Source: Stictocephala bisonia (Eukaryota; Arthropoda; Insecta; Hemiptera; Membracidae). Taken from it: a stretch of 64,000 bases of DNA. Location of the stretch: the NCBI GenBank assembly GCA_035578905.1, contig JAQJVL010000740.1, positions 62,001-126,000 on the forward strand. The letters are read 5' to 3'. Under the pieces are notes generated by a model that was given only the letters and a program-made list of their open reading frames with translations, ran no database searches and was not told the origin of the DNA. The position numbers and the translations under genes are program-made. Positions 26,401 to 38,500 of the stretch are shown one piece after another. The stretch's first letter is position 1, and each line of letters starts with the position of its first letter.

Positions 26401-29400
26401 CGTCTTTATTCACAACTCAGATGTATTCAGATGAGATGATTTTAAAGTTCCAGCTATATATAATAAGCCAATCAAACATCTTATTTCATCATAGTCTGTA
26501 CTTTTTGCATCCCTTTCCCTAGCATAGTTTTGTTTCATCATTTCAATGTAGATATTAGTGTATTGAACAATATTTTGTAACATATTCGTATAAAAAAATA
26601 ATTACCATGCTTGTACAAGGGTATTTAACATTTTTGGACTCACCTCTACATCCTGGAAGATGGGTTACGATGTTGTGACGCCTTGTTCTCACAGACTGGG
26701 TTGGTTCAGCAATTTTCCACTTTGTAACACCATCTTTACCAGTATAATGGCCCCTAATTTGTAATGGAATATCATCATCTGATGTCGAAACTTCACTGAC
26801 ATTAGCACTAGTAAAGTCATCATTTTCACTTTGTTCAGAATCCGTCAAACTACTTACATCGTCTCCTTCTAATTCAATATTATCACAGTCTAGGTCACTT
26901 TCCTCACCACCTAATTCCTCTTCGTTGTCATCCTGGAATTCTTCATTTAGTAAATTAAGGATGTATTGTTCTTGTATATTATCCATACCAGTATTCGTAA
27001 CACATACAACACAATTTAAATAAATACTATCACAGTAAACAAAGGCACAGACAGTAACACCGATGGTCGCGCGGGGTCACATGACCCGACGGATGCTCTC
27101 AGACTGAACACAAAAGGAATAGCGGAATAATAATACCTCAATATTGGGTAGGAAGGGAAGATAGGAAGGTAGGTGGGGGTAGAGATTCAATGGCCGTTTT
27201 GTTTCAAAATGGCGCAAATAACAAAAGACGCTCGGGTCGTGGTGACCCCGCGCGACGGTTCCCAGGTTAAGTATAAGATTTAATATTTAAGTAAATATAT
27301 ATAATTTACATAATATTCACCTCGATTTTTACAATTAATTAACCCCGCCCACCCATACACGTACAGTGGTATTGACCCACCCGTACACGTACAGTGGTAT
27401 TGATCCACCCGCCCACCCATACACATACAATTGTATTGACCCACCCGCCCACCCATACACTTACAGTTGTATTGACCCACCCACCCGCCCTAACACATAC
27501 AGTTGTATTGACCCACCCACCCGCCCTAACACGTACAGTTGTATTGACCCACCCACCCGCCCATACACATACAGTTGTATTGACCCACCCACCAGCCCAT
27601 AAACGTACAGTAATACATTAGAATTTTTGATAGCCTAATTAAAACACAGTTTTATTTTTAAATATCTTTCGTAGTGTATTGTAAAGCATCATCAAAGTTG
27701 GCAATTGTAATAAACATTGTTCGTTTCATTCCAATAGCTGCAGGGCGTGTTGCGTCAATTGTAGGCGCCCCACTTACGCATGCTGTCCGTTATCAGTTAC
27801 TAAACGTGATTCTCCAATAAAATTTATGACTTATGTTTTATCCGGCTTGACCTTCGCTATATTAGGCCGGATAATCGAAGTTGTACTGTAGTCTCTACAG
27901 GCCTTTAAAACTAAAAGGAGATATTCCAACATACTTTTGAAAGTTAAAGATAGTTAAGCTATTAAAGGCTAAACATATACCAATTTTAAATTTTATGAAT
28001 ACTATTATTTTGTACTTGATTATAACAACAGTGTGGAATCTACATCTATAATGTATGTATAGATGTGTGTGTAATAGATGAGTGTTAGAGTTTACTTATA
28101 ATAAAAAGCTCTTCATGTGTTCATATCATAGCAAATCACAGTAAACAGCTGGTAATACAAATTAAAATAAAACAATCCTCTTATTACTCAATGTTTTAAT
28201 TCTACTCGGCTGTTTGTATTGAATGGATTGTATTCAAAACATGTTTGATGTGCGAAGCTTATAATAATAACCCACACGCCAATACACGTACAATGGTATT
28301 GATATATTTACACAAATCATCAATATCTACACAACAAATATATCTACACAAATACACACAAAATACAACTCAGAAAAGATATATTGTTTATTTTGTGGCC
28401 AGATATTGTCATTTGATGTTCTGTTTATCAGCACTTTTCACACCTGCAACATTTCTGATATGAAAGCTATCTCCCCATTTAAGTTTTTCTGGAACCGGAA
28501 CCACAGAAGCCAGATTTTCCCATCGATTCTCGGTTCCAGTTCTTTTACTTTTCAAGAACCGATAGAACCGAAACCAATTTTGGGAACCGACCTAACCCTA
28601 GATAGAAATGTTTCTTCAATATCTATTTAGCACCATTAATCACTGTTAAACTAAGATATACATAATGTAAGGCATGTGTACATTTTTTAAAGAATTGTTT
28701 GGTTTACTCTTACATTATTAAAGTTAATTTTGTTGCAGTTTGATGTTTATTGTATGTTTTCCTTATTTTACACACAAAAATATGCAATACAGTATAATGT
28801 ACAGTGTGGGAGTCAATATTCTAAGTAGTGTTTCATTAACTGAACTTTTGATTATCCAAACCACTGCTTGTCCCAAATTAAATAATCAACTTCCCACTTA
28901 CTGTATTTAAATGGTTGTATATATTTAAATGAAATGTTATGGTTTTATTGGTGGTTTTACAGATCCACGAAAATTACAGTTTTAGTATTTGGATTTGGAA
29001 ACGTTCAATACTTTTAATTCGAATTAGAAAAAAATATTGTTTTCCAAACTTTTTTACCATACAGTTATTAATATACATACGTAGATAAAAATAAAAGGAA
29101 ATATTGACTTTTGTAACGGGTCAATTGGTATTCTAATCAGTGATCTTCAACTCCATTTTAACTAGATTTTATCTACCATTATAATGTTACTTGAGCATTA
29201 CAGCAACATTAACGAAAGAGCTTCACAGCGAATGTGCAATATGTTTAAAAATGGCAGAACAAATATTCATGATTAAACTGCAGTAAGTAGTAGAGGCATA
29301 CTAAATATTCAATTGATTTAACAGTTGTTTCTCTACAAAATCCTAATTATTGATCCATCACAAGCTCACAGTATTTTTACAGTTAAAGCACTCTTTACAC

Positions 29401-29511
29401 AATACTAAACAATATGACCTTTCAGTAAATACTGAAAACGATCACGATCAAGTTGAGCATTCAAAAAAGGTTTTTAGAGGGTTATTTTATTCATACAATA
29501 TCTGAATTCAT

Positions 29512-29567
<56 letters not shown>

Positions 29568-32500
29568 CACTATAATATATATATAATATAATTTATAGTG
29601 TTTTTTATTGAATCCACTATAGAAAAAAAAGTTTAGACACCTCTGCTATAGATACAATATTTAAAGGGGGTTTTACACCCAACGTCTTATTGTACGTTTT
29701 ATCGTTCATATTAAAGGTACGTCAAGATGTCCCTTTTCTTCTGTGTTCACACGTCAACGTCTTTTCTCACGTTTTAGCTGAGCTTAGTTCGGTAAACGTT
29801 TAGCTTATGTTTACATTATAGTTCTAGGATGGAAGAAGCACTTTTATTATTCTCAACTATTTAGATTCTCATTCATGTTTTAGTTACGGTCACTATAATT
29901 CTTGTTTTTTATTTGCCACAAACAAGAAAACTCTTATACAGCTCAATAAAACCTGTAAGATATTAACGAGTTCACACTCTCCATCTTATCGTTGCAGTTT
30001 TCACAAAACTATGCTCCCCTCATCAGTTTTCATATGCATCTTTCGTTTTCATTTCGTTTCGACAAAACGTACCTTTTGCTGTCTGCACGCTACGTTTTAG
30101 CTGATAGGATTTGTACTTGCCAGCTAAACGTACAATAACACATGCGTGTAAACCCCACTTAAGATAAATATTTTCACATATTTTTAAGATAAATCCAAAT
30201 TTATGAAGAACAATTACGGTTTGATTAATTTTAAACATACTTAATAAGAAGGTAAAACATTGTAATGATATCATGTTGATGTAAGCCGCTTGTTGCCAGT
30301 ATTTAAGTTTTAAGTCATTCCAAAAGTATAACAAAGTTGTTAACTACACAGACAAACTTACCGTAGAAGGGCTCAAAACTTTCACATGGCCCAGAAATAA
30401 AATCAGACAACTTGAAATCATTTTCTCCTTTCAAAGTGAAGCCAAATCCTTTTGCTCTCCATTTATTCCTCCACAGTACATATTCTGAGAAACCACCAGG
30501 ACCAGCACACACGTCAGCGAAATATAATAATTTATCTTTCTGTACCATAGGTTCCTAAAAATTAAAAACAGACTTTGATATTTTATTTATTTAAAGGGAT
30601 ATAGTTTAATTCGACACATGCATTAAGGTCAAAACTTTCTTCTTATTGTTTTATACAAGCAACACCTGAATGATAAAGCTCAAATACTACCAAAAGCCAG
30701 GAGAGTACCGTAGCACAAATCTTAACTCACTTCAGACAATTGAATCTTGCTTAGATATCAGACTACTTGGTACTCAAACGTATTCATAATACAAATATAC
30801 ATCTCACAGAATTGACTAACTACAATATAATAGATTAAATTTGGGGCACTAGGCCTAGGATTTCAGTAGTAATGAAAGGAAAGGAAAGCAGCATACCTGA
30901 TAAACTTGGTAGACTGGTACACTGTAGATAGACAAAATTACATAACAAAGAATTGAATAGTGAAATATTTCGAGTCACTGGCCTCTTCTTCAGTCACTTA
31001 ATAACTGGATACACAGTCATACTTAAGGTAGGTGGTGGATAAGGTGTTGCCAACTGTAGAGCACTTAAACACTAAAATGTCACTTCTTCTTCTATTATAT
31101 GATAAAATTGTGTAATAATGTTTATTATTCTGCTACTTAAGTGGAGGAAGGAGAAACATGGTTTATTTTATAATCTACAGATTAGGTGGGTCTCTAGATT
31201 TTGTGATCCAATGATGTGCAATTTCCATTCTTCTAAGTCGAGAGCTATTGTAGTTTGTAGGGAATAATCTGATAACTTTAACAGTGAAACAATGATCAAA
31301 GTTCTGATTATGGCTCATGCTAGGGATCAAACAGGTTTTTCAGGGTTATTTATCTTGCAGTCATGTATATGTCCATTCATACATTTACGGAAGGTTTCTG
31401 TGGTTAGGCCTATATATTGGGATGGGCAGAAACTACATTGGAGTTGATAAATAATGTTACTGGAGTCACAGGTATAATGACCACTAATTTTATATTGAAT
31501 GGAGGTGGAAGAGCTCATCAATTTAGTGGCTGGTTTATGGATAGTGCATGTTTTACAGCTTTTCTTATTGCATTGACAAGAGCCTTGAGCTGTAGATGAT
31601 GGCCTAAGAGATGTGGCGGGATTAGGTAATTTTGGGTGAACTAAAATCTGTTTTAGAATTTTAGACTGCCTGAATGTAACAATAGGAGGTTTGTTTAGAA
31701 TGTCTTTTGTATGGGGTGAGAAGTTAAGAATGTTGAAGCCATCTTTAAGAATACTATTTAGCTTTTGTAGGCCATGATGGTAGGTGGTAACAAGAGATAG
31801 ACTGGGTGGATTTTTTTCAGACTGATGTTTATTAGAGGTTTGAGCCAATCTAATCTAGTTTTTAATAAGGTTTTGAGGATAACCTCTTTTTTTCGAAAGC
31901 AGTGGTTAGATGTCTGTTATATAGTTCTAAATTCTCAGGGCTAGACAGACTCTAAAGCCAATCTAGAGAATTTTTTACAGAGCCTATAGCACTTTTCCCC
32001 TCTCAATTTCATCAAGAATATTTCTCAAAACAAGATAGTTTTTCTGGATGTCAAAATTCACCTTGTTGCAGGTTTTCTACAAACTGATACATATCAAACC
32101 AACTAATCAACTTCAGTATCTACATTTTGACAGTTGCCACTCTAACAATACTAAACGCTCCATTCCATATAGCTTAGCAACAAGAGCGAAACATAATTTC
32201 CAAGAAAACCAGCTGACCTACCAGTTGCCTAGTTCAGGCTCACTGAACACCTTAGACCAGCTGCCTAGTTCAGGCTCACTGAACACCTTAGACCTCTCTA
32301 TCATATCAGCAAATTTAACCCTACAAATAGACAACTGGAAAAACGGAAAAATTTATTGGAAGTGACATATCCCATTATACTTTAAGATAAATTTTTCAGA
32401 AGAGATCAATAACAACAATAAACTGGTACCACAAACCAAATTAGTAGGGCTTGGGATACTTTTAAGCAAAAAGTTGACGAGTATTTATCAACCCACGGTA

Positions 32501-35500
32501 ACAATTTAAGAGACATAGAGAATACCATTGGTACAGCGGCCGAATCAAGCACATCAAAAATCAGAAACAAAGTCACACCCAATGAACATTTGGTGGACAC
32601 CTGCCCTTACGGAACTGAGGAAAACAAAGAGCTAAAAAAAGATGGATAAAGCGAAGGGATGCCAAAAGTAGAGCTGAGTAATAATCACACCAATGCAATC
32701 TTTAGCCCTAGATAGGTATTGTACGTAATTTTTACGTGTTGTTAGTTACTTTTTTGCTTTAAATTAGTTGTTTATCATGGAAGATTTTTGTCCAAGTAGC
32801 AGTGCTTCAATTCCATTTTCCTTTAGTGTAATGTCACAATGTTGTGTCATTTTTATTAAATTTCAAGACTTAGAGAAAAAAATACATAAAATTTAAGAAC
32901 AATACCTAGAAGCGAAAAAAATACTTTTCAATAGGGTCTTATGGGACTTAGCAGTCACTGACATTTGTAATATAGTTTTATTTTATTTTTTATAAGTGAT
33001 TTTTACTAACCCGTGAGAGGTTGCGTAACCAAATCTGCGGTGGTAGCTCGCAAGAGAGCGTTGCGCTCACCATTGTTATTTCACAGAATAACGCATTTGT
33101 TACATTTTAAATATACGAACACTACTTCCGTAAGTATTTATAATAGGATTTGAGATAAAATACAAGTTATTTTACATAAAATTAAATAGTACAATATAAT
33201 ATTAATAAAATAATTAATATAATATTTAATAACATACAATTTTAGTCATCATAATCACTTGCATCATTATTGTCATTGCATTGTGTGCATATTGTATAAG
33301 TATGCTGTCCGCAAATAGCTACTGCACATTTCACACAACAAACTTTGGTTTTTCTGTTCATTTTTCTTGGGCAGAAGGCACACTTTTCACGGTCAACAGC
33401 CTGGTGAGGTCGCTCTTCAGCTGCAACGCTCAATTCTGTTTTTATCAACTGCTTTAGCTCAGGGCGTAGTCTTGGGTTAGTCAATCTTTCTGAAAGATGT
33501 CTTCTTATAAGGTCTTGAGATAGTTGTTTTAAGAACTCACGGCGAGGCATGATATTACCAGTGTTCATTTGGTATATAATTTGATTGTTGATGCCTGCAA
33601 CATCCAAAAGTGTGTACAAAACTCTCAGAGGCCATCTATTGCATATTCTTCTTACCGAGTAAAGACTCTTCTTCTGGTCAACTACATCTACATCTTTTGT
33701 AGAGTTGTAGTATGTAACTATTTCTTTTGTAGAGTTGTAGTATGTAACTATTTCTGGTTTGTAATGGTCACCAGATGCAGGATCAATTGTGTCTCCTTCG
33801 TGCATAGTGGAGAGCAGAAGAACATATCTATTATGCTTTGCAACGTAACTAACAACAGTGCATTTATCAGCAAACAGGGACATACTACTTTTAGGAGGCA
33901 TTTTTGTGCCAACATAATTGGGAGCTCTCGTTTATTTTTTCTGACTGTCCCTACCATGGTGGTTCTATGATTCAGTAACAGATCCCCTGCAAGGGTCACA
34001 GAAGAAAACCGATTGTCACAGGTTATGTTACGACCTGTATTGTCTATTGGTTGAAGTTCAAAAAGCCCTGCTGGCTGTTTTCCACAGAAAATTTCCATCT
34101 TGATTGTATACGAAGCAGAGTCTACTAAAAAGAAAATCTTTATACCATACTTGTTTGGCTTAGAGGGAATATATTGTTTGATAGGACATCTCCCGAAAAA
34201 ACCCTCAAGCATTTCATCAATGGTACAGTTTGGCCCTGGTTTGTAGGAGTTTGTACATCTTTGTACAAACCCTTCGAAGAGCTCTCTTACTGGAGCTATT
34301 AAATTAAACTTTTTTTATGCAAATAATTTTGAGTAAAGTATTTTAGAACACAGTGCCAACGGACTAACTGAATTGAAATCGTCGAATGCGAATTATTGTT
34401 AAAAATGCAAAAAGTTTGAATTTACAAAAGGAATCAAGATAATACTGTTTTGATTGGGAAATGTTTTATTAGAAAGATGGCTAGGCCAGGTACCCTATCA
34501 AACAGGAAGTGATAACAAAAGTCACGATACCGAATGGACTGAAGACTGTTATCAGCAATATTCTCAGCAATATTCGGACTGTTATCAGCAATGTTCAAAA
34601 ACAGTTGAAGATATAATTAGTTTCACTATTCCAATTATCTACACAACAATTCATATTATTTGTTATCAAATACGGATCCCAAAATAATTGCCGACTAACT
34701 GAAATACACGGACTGTCTGTATAGAACATTCATTCTGCACACACGTAAATTACGATACCCATACACATTGCTTGATGGGACTTTTATCATGTTGATATCA
34801 TGTATGAGTTATTTACCGGATGAACTCTGTATTTGTTATCGCGATATAATCAGGTTTGTGTCTGATGGCACTCATACATATCCGCTCAGAACGGAAAAAA
34901 ACTTGAATAATCATTTTACAACTATTTTATTGTAAAATATTTTATTTGAAACATCAAAGTAGCAGTTCTAAATGACACACCAATAAATTTTATAGAAGAA
35001 GAGAATTTTTTCTTAATAATTCGTAATGTTGGCGCATCAAAATACATCTGAGACATCAATATTCCTTATGCATCGTGGCACTGTCAATGCACTCGATTCA
35101 TCGACATTTTGACTAGTCATGCATCGAATCGCATTAATTGTTCGATGCTTCGCACACCCATAGTTCTATATCTGTTCAGCAATCTCTGACAGTCATACGC
35201 CGATCCGCAAACAATAGTTCCTCAACTTTCTTTTATTTCTCATCCAAAACTGAGAGAAGGCCACAGTCGGCTTCGCTTTGCACATTTGTTTGGCCTTTTG
35301 CAAACTATCCACACCACTTATGAATATTTTTTATATCTATTCATTTCTCTCCATACACTTGTTCAACTGGTAATAGATTTCAAAAGTAGTTGACTCCTTA
35401 AACCAAATAAATCTAATCACAGACTGCAATTCAAGCTTAGAGGAGCATCGATTTTCCCTTCCAGCGTTAACAGCTTCAAAGTCAAAACTGAGCATCAGAG

Positions 35501-38500
35501 AGGTGGGGACTAGCTAGAATAGTGGGGAACGCGAGGAACACGTCACTGTTGTTAGATTTATGCTTGCTTGCTCTGCCACAACAGGAGCTTGTTGGAGAGC
35601 TTAATTTACAGACAACTCTCGTATAATATCGATTGAGTACTATCATGAATAAAGACACCAAATCATCTTTAATTATATTCTGTACTAGTCCATACAATAA
35701 ATATAATCAGAGTTAATAATAAAATAAAATAAAAAGTTTGAAAACACAGACAAAAAGAAACAACAAATACCAACTTGAGCCCTTGACGAAACAATGTATC
35801 TGATGCTGAAGATTTTGCTTCTGTTGCATTGTTCCAAGTGAATAAAATCTGATAGCAAAACTTGTTCATAAACAAAATTACTATGAGCAGGTAAGGGACT
35901 TTGTGGATACAAACTTGAACTGAAGGCTTAAAACATGATTAGCTGCCACTCTTCAAAGTCTCATGTCTCCACTGTTGTCCGAAATTGAAGGCTAAATTGC
36001 TACTCATTAATTTAGTATATTAAGAGAGATAGGACATCAGCAAACTTACCTTAAAAGACAAGTTCACTAACATCAGAGTAGTAGTCACAAACACAAAATA
36101 CACAAAAGCTCACAAATTTTCAACACCACTGGCATTTTCTTCAGGTGAGTAGAGGGAGAGAGAGAGAGACACTGAAATGACTTCCACTATTGCTGGGTAG
36201 GTGGCTGTGGTGGGGGGGTGTACATCCATAGAGCAACACTCAGGTGTAGATGCAGTATTTCAGTTAGTATATATATATAAAAATATAAATGAAGTTTGCT
36301 GATGGGGAAGGGGTTGAAGGGAAGTGGTCTATCTTATGTTCAGATTAGGTGGGTCACGGGATTTTGTTATCCATTGGTGTGCTAATTCCATCCTTCGGAG
36401 TTGGGAACTATTGGCATGGGAAGGAAGGGATCTGATTACCTTAGTGGTGTAACACTGATCAAAATTTTGATTATGGAGAAGAGTATGGGCAGAGACAGGT
36501 TTTTCAGGATTTTGGACTTTGCAATCATGTCTATGGCCATTCATGCGTTTACGAAGGGTTTCACTGGTAAGGCCAATATATTGGGCAGGACAGTGCTGGC
36601 ACTGGAGTTGATAAATTAGATTGGTGGAATCACAGGAGTGGTTTCCAGGTATCTTGTAGGTTAAGGAGGTAGTGGAGCTGGTAAAAGATGTGGCTGAGAG
36701 ATGAATAGGGCAGGTTTTGCAAGATTTCTTGTTACAAGGATTGGAACCGGGTGGTTGCTGGTCTTTAGGACAGGTCAGGATGTTGGGATCAGGTAACTTA
36801 GGATGGACCAGGATCTGGCGGAGGTTTTTGTTTTGTCTGAAAGTTACAGTAGGAGGTTTTTCAAGGAGATCTTTGGTGTGGGGGGAAGCTTTTAAGATGT
36901 TGAAAACCTCCTACTGTAACTTTCAGACAAAACAAAAACCTCCGCCAGATCCTGGTCCATCCTAAGTTACCTGATCCCAACATCCTGACCTGTCCTAAAG
37001 ACCAGCAACCACCCGGTTCCAATCCTTGTAACAAGAAATCTTGCAAAACCTGCCCTATTCATCTCTCAGCCACATCTTTTACCAGCTCCACTACCTCCTT
37101 AACCTACAAGATACCTGGAAACCACTCCTGTGATTCCACCAATCTAATTTATCAACTCCAGTGCCAGCACTGTCCTGCCCAATATATTGGCCTTACCAGT
37201 GAAACCCTTCGTAAACGCATGAATGGCCATAGACATGATTGCAAAGTCCAAAATCCTGAAAAACCTGTCTCTGCCCATACTCTTCTCCATAATCAAAATT
37301 TTGATCAGTGTTACACCACTAAGGTAATCAGATCCCTTCCTTCCCATGCCAATAGTTCCCAACTCCGAAGGATGGAATTAGCACACCAATGGATAACAAA
37401 ATCCCGTGACCCACCTAATCTGAACATAAGATAGACCACTTCCCTTCAACCCCTTCCCCATCAGCAAACTTCATTTATATTTTTTATATATATATACTAA
37501 CTGAAATACTGCATCTACACCTGAGTGTTGCTCTATGGATGTACACCCCCCCACCACAGCCACCTACCCAGCCATAGTGGAAGTCATTTCAGTGTCTCTC
37601 TCTCTCTCCCTCTACTCACCTGAAGAAAATGCCAGTGGTGTTGAAAATTTGTGAGCTTTTGTGTATTTTGTGTTTGTGACTACTACTCTGATGTTAGTGA
37701 ACTTGTCTTTTAAGGTAAGTTTGCTGATGTCCTATCTCTCTTAATATACTAATTCCTGGCCTAGTGCCCTTTAACCTACTCATTAATTTAAAAATATATC
37801 CTGAATATAAATATATTACCTTACTCTTGCATTTTTGCTAGTATATACATAAATTAAATAATTACTTTTAACATGTGACAGCTATTGTAGACAACTTACA
37901 AATTAAAAAACTTCGCAAGAAAAATATTATTTTTTAACAAAAATTGTTGCTAAAAAAATTGTTGGCCTTATCCAACAGGTTTATTACTCAATATTACTAA
38001 GTTTATGTATAAAAAATATTTTGCTTTACCCCTTTTTTATTTAACGGAGAAGTAAACATAAAATCAAACACTTTGTCTAAGTTTGCCATTTTCATTGCAG
38101 CTCTGTTGAGAAACATTCCCTTGCCAATGGTTTCAAATGGATTACTTTTAGTACGGGCTTTCCGCATCTCCTCTCCATCTAGGCTGTCAAAAATACTCTG
38201 AAAAATATTACACATAATAAAAATTACTATTACTGTTAATCTACTGTAATCTTGTTTTAAAACAGAAAAAAGTCAATTTTAGTATTTATTGTATGTGGAG
38301 AAATGAAGCATAACAGAACAGATATTTATCTAATTTTTTTATGTATTATATTTCATAACCTTCTTTAAATTTTGTTAAAAAAAGGTATTAAATAATATTG
38401 TAATTAAATGGTTTAACTTAACAAAAACCATGTTGTTCTTTTCAAGTGTTTGTTTAGTTTATTGGAAATATGTTTAAAAACATAACATTGTATTCAGAGC

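Larger units (their letters stand above)
24133..27888. mobile_element. Tigger/pogo element B, non-autonomous, hosting a piggyBac
   Basis: Ends CAGTACAACCTCGATTATCC and, inverted, CAGTACAACTTCGATTATCC, continuing GGCC on both sides (23 of 24 bases), with TA at 24131-24132 and 27889-27890. Without the piggyBac it is about 1.04 kb with no transposase. The right part carries a minisatellite array. Confidence 0.92.
16443..28600. mobile_element. hAT-like element hosting further insertions
   Basis: The left end TAGGTTAGTTCC and the inverted right end TAGGGTTAGGTCGGTTCC are followed by matching CGGTTC-rich subterminal regions (16470-16530 and 28480-28590). Flanking 8-mers AATAGTGA and GATAGAAA agree at 5 of 8 bases, compatible with an old 8-bp hAT duplication. 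Removing the three inner insertions leaves about 2.65 kb, which shows no recognisable transposase. The class is inferred from ends alone. Confidence 0.5.
14224..28903 (+). mobile_element. Tigger/pogo transposon A, interrupted by a 12-kb nest
   Basis: TA at 14222-14223 and 28904-28905 flank ends starting CAGT. The subterminal stretches match when inverted: AAAAAGTCAGTTAACTGAAC on the left against AAAAGTTCAGTTAATGAAAC on the right. A decayed transposase lies in the left part. Removing the insert 16443-28600 leaves about 2.5 kb, the usual size of an autonomous Tigger, which supports treating the two halves as one element. Confidence 0.7.
30843..32345. mobile_element. Penelope-like element, inverted at ~31940
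   Basis: The minus-strand part (30843-~31935) carries the C-terminal linker, GIY-YIG endonuclease and 3' end. The plus-strand part (~31940-32345) carries the end of the RT domain. In an intact element these would be consecutive on one strand, so the copy underwent a 5' inversion. It ends with CCTAGGCCTAGTGCCCC (minus), like the other copies. A 39-base duplication lies at ~32227-32295. Confidence 0.85.
36015..37775. mobile_element. Penelope-like insertion, head-to-head palindrome
   Basis: Two nearly identical 3' segments of one Penelope-like family in inverted orientation: arms 36015-36860 and 36903-37749, a 42-base spacer, 3' ends pointing outward. The right copy extends 26 bases further (AATTCCTGGCCTAGTGCCC and a few bases). 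The whole is flanked by a 15-bp direct duplication CTACTCATTAATTTA (36000-36014, 37776-37790), showing that it inserted as one unit. Confidence 0.95.

Noticed and set aside
26555..26986. Splice-like GTGAG near 26640 as an intron in the piggyBac transposase
   Set aside because: Coding similarity continues directly across in another frame (YTNIYIEMM), so a frameshift in the T tract explains it better.
27366..27621. Open frames encoding HPPTHT-type repeats, also 56136-56582
   Set aside because: They arise because the minisatellite period is near a multiple of three; several frames are open at once and there is no other coding signal.
36717..37046. Two identical open frames on opposite strands ([18 protein letters not shown])
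   Set aside because: Antisense shadows of the Penelope coding sequence, duplicated by the palindrome.
36015..37775. Assembly artefact as the explanation of the palindrome
   Set aside because: The exact 15-bp duplication outside both arms, the unequal arm ends and the differences between the arms favour a real insertion, though long reads should confirm it.
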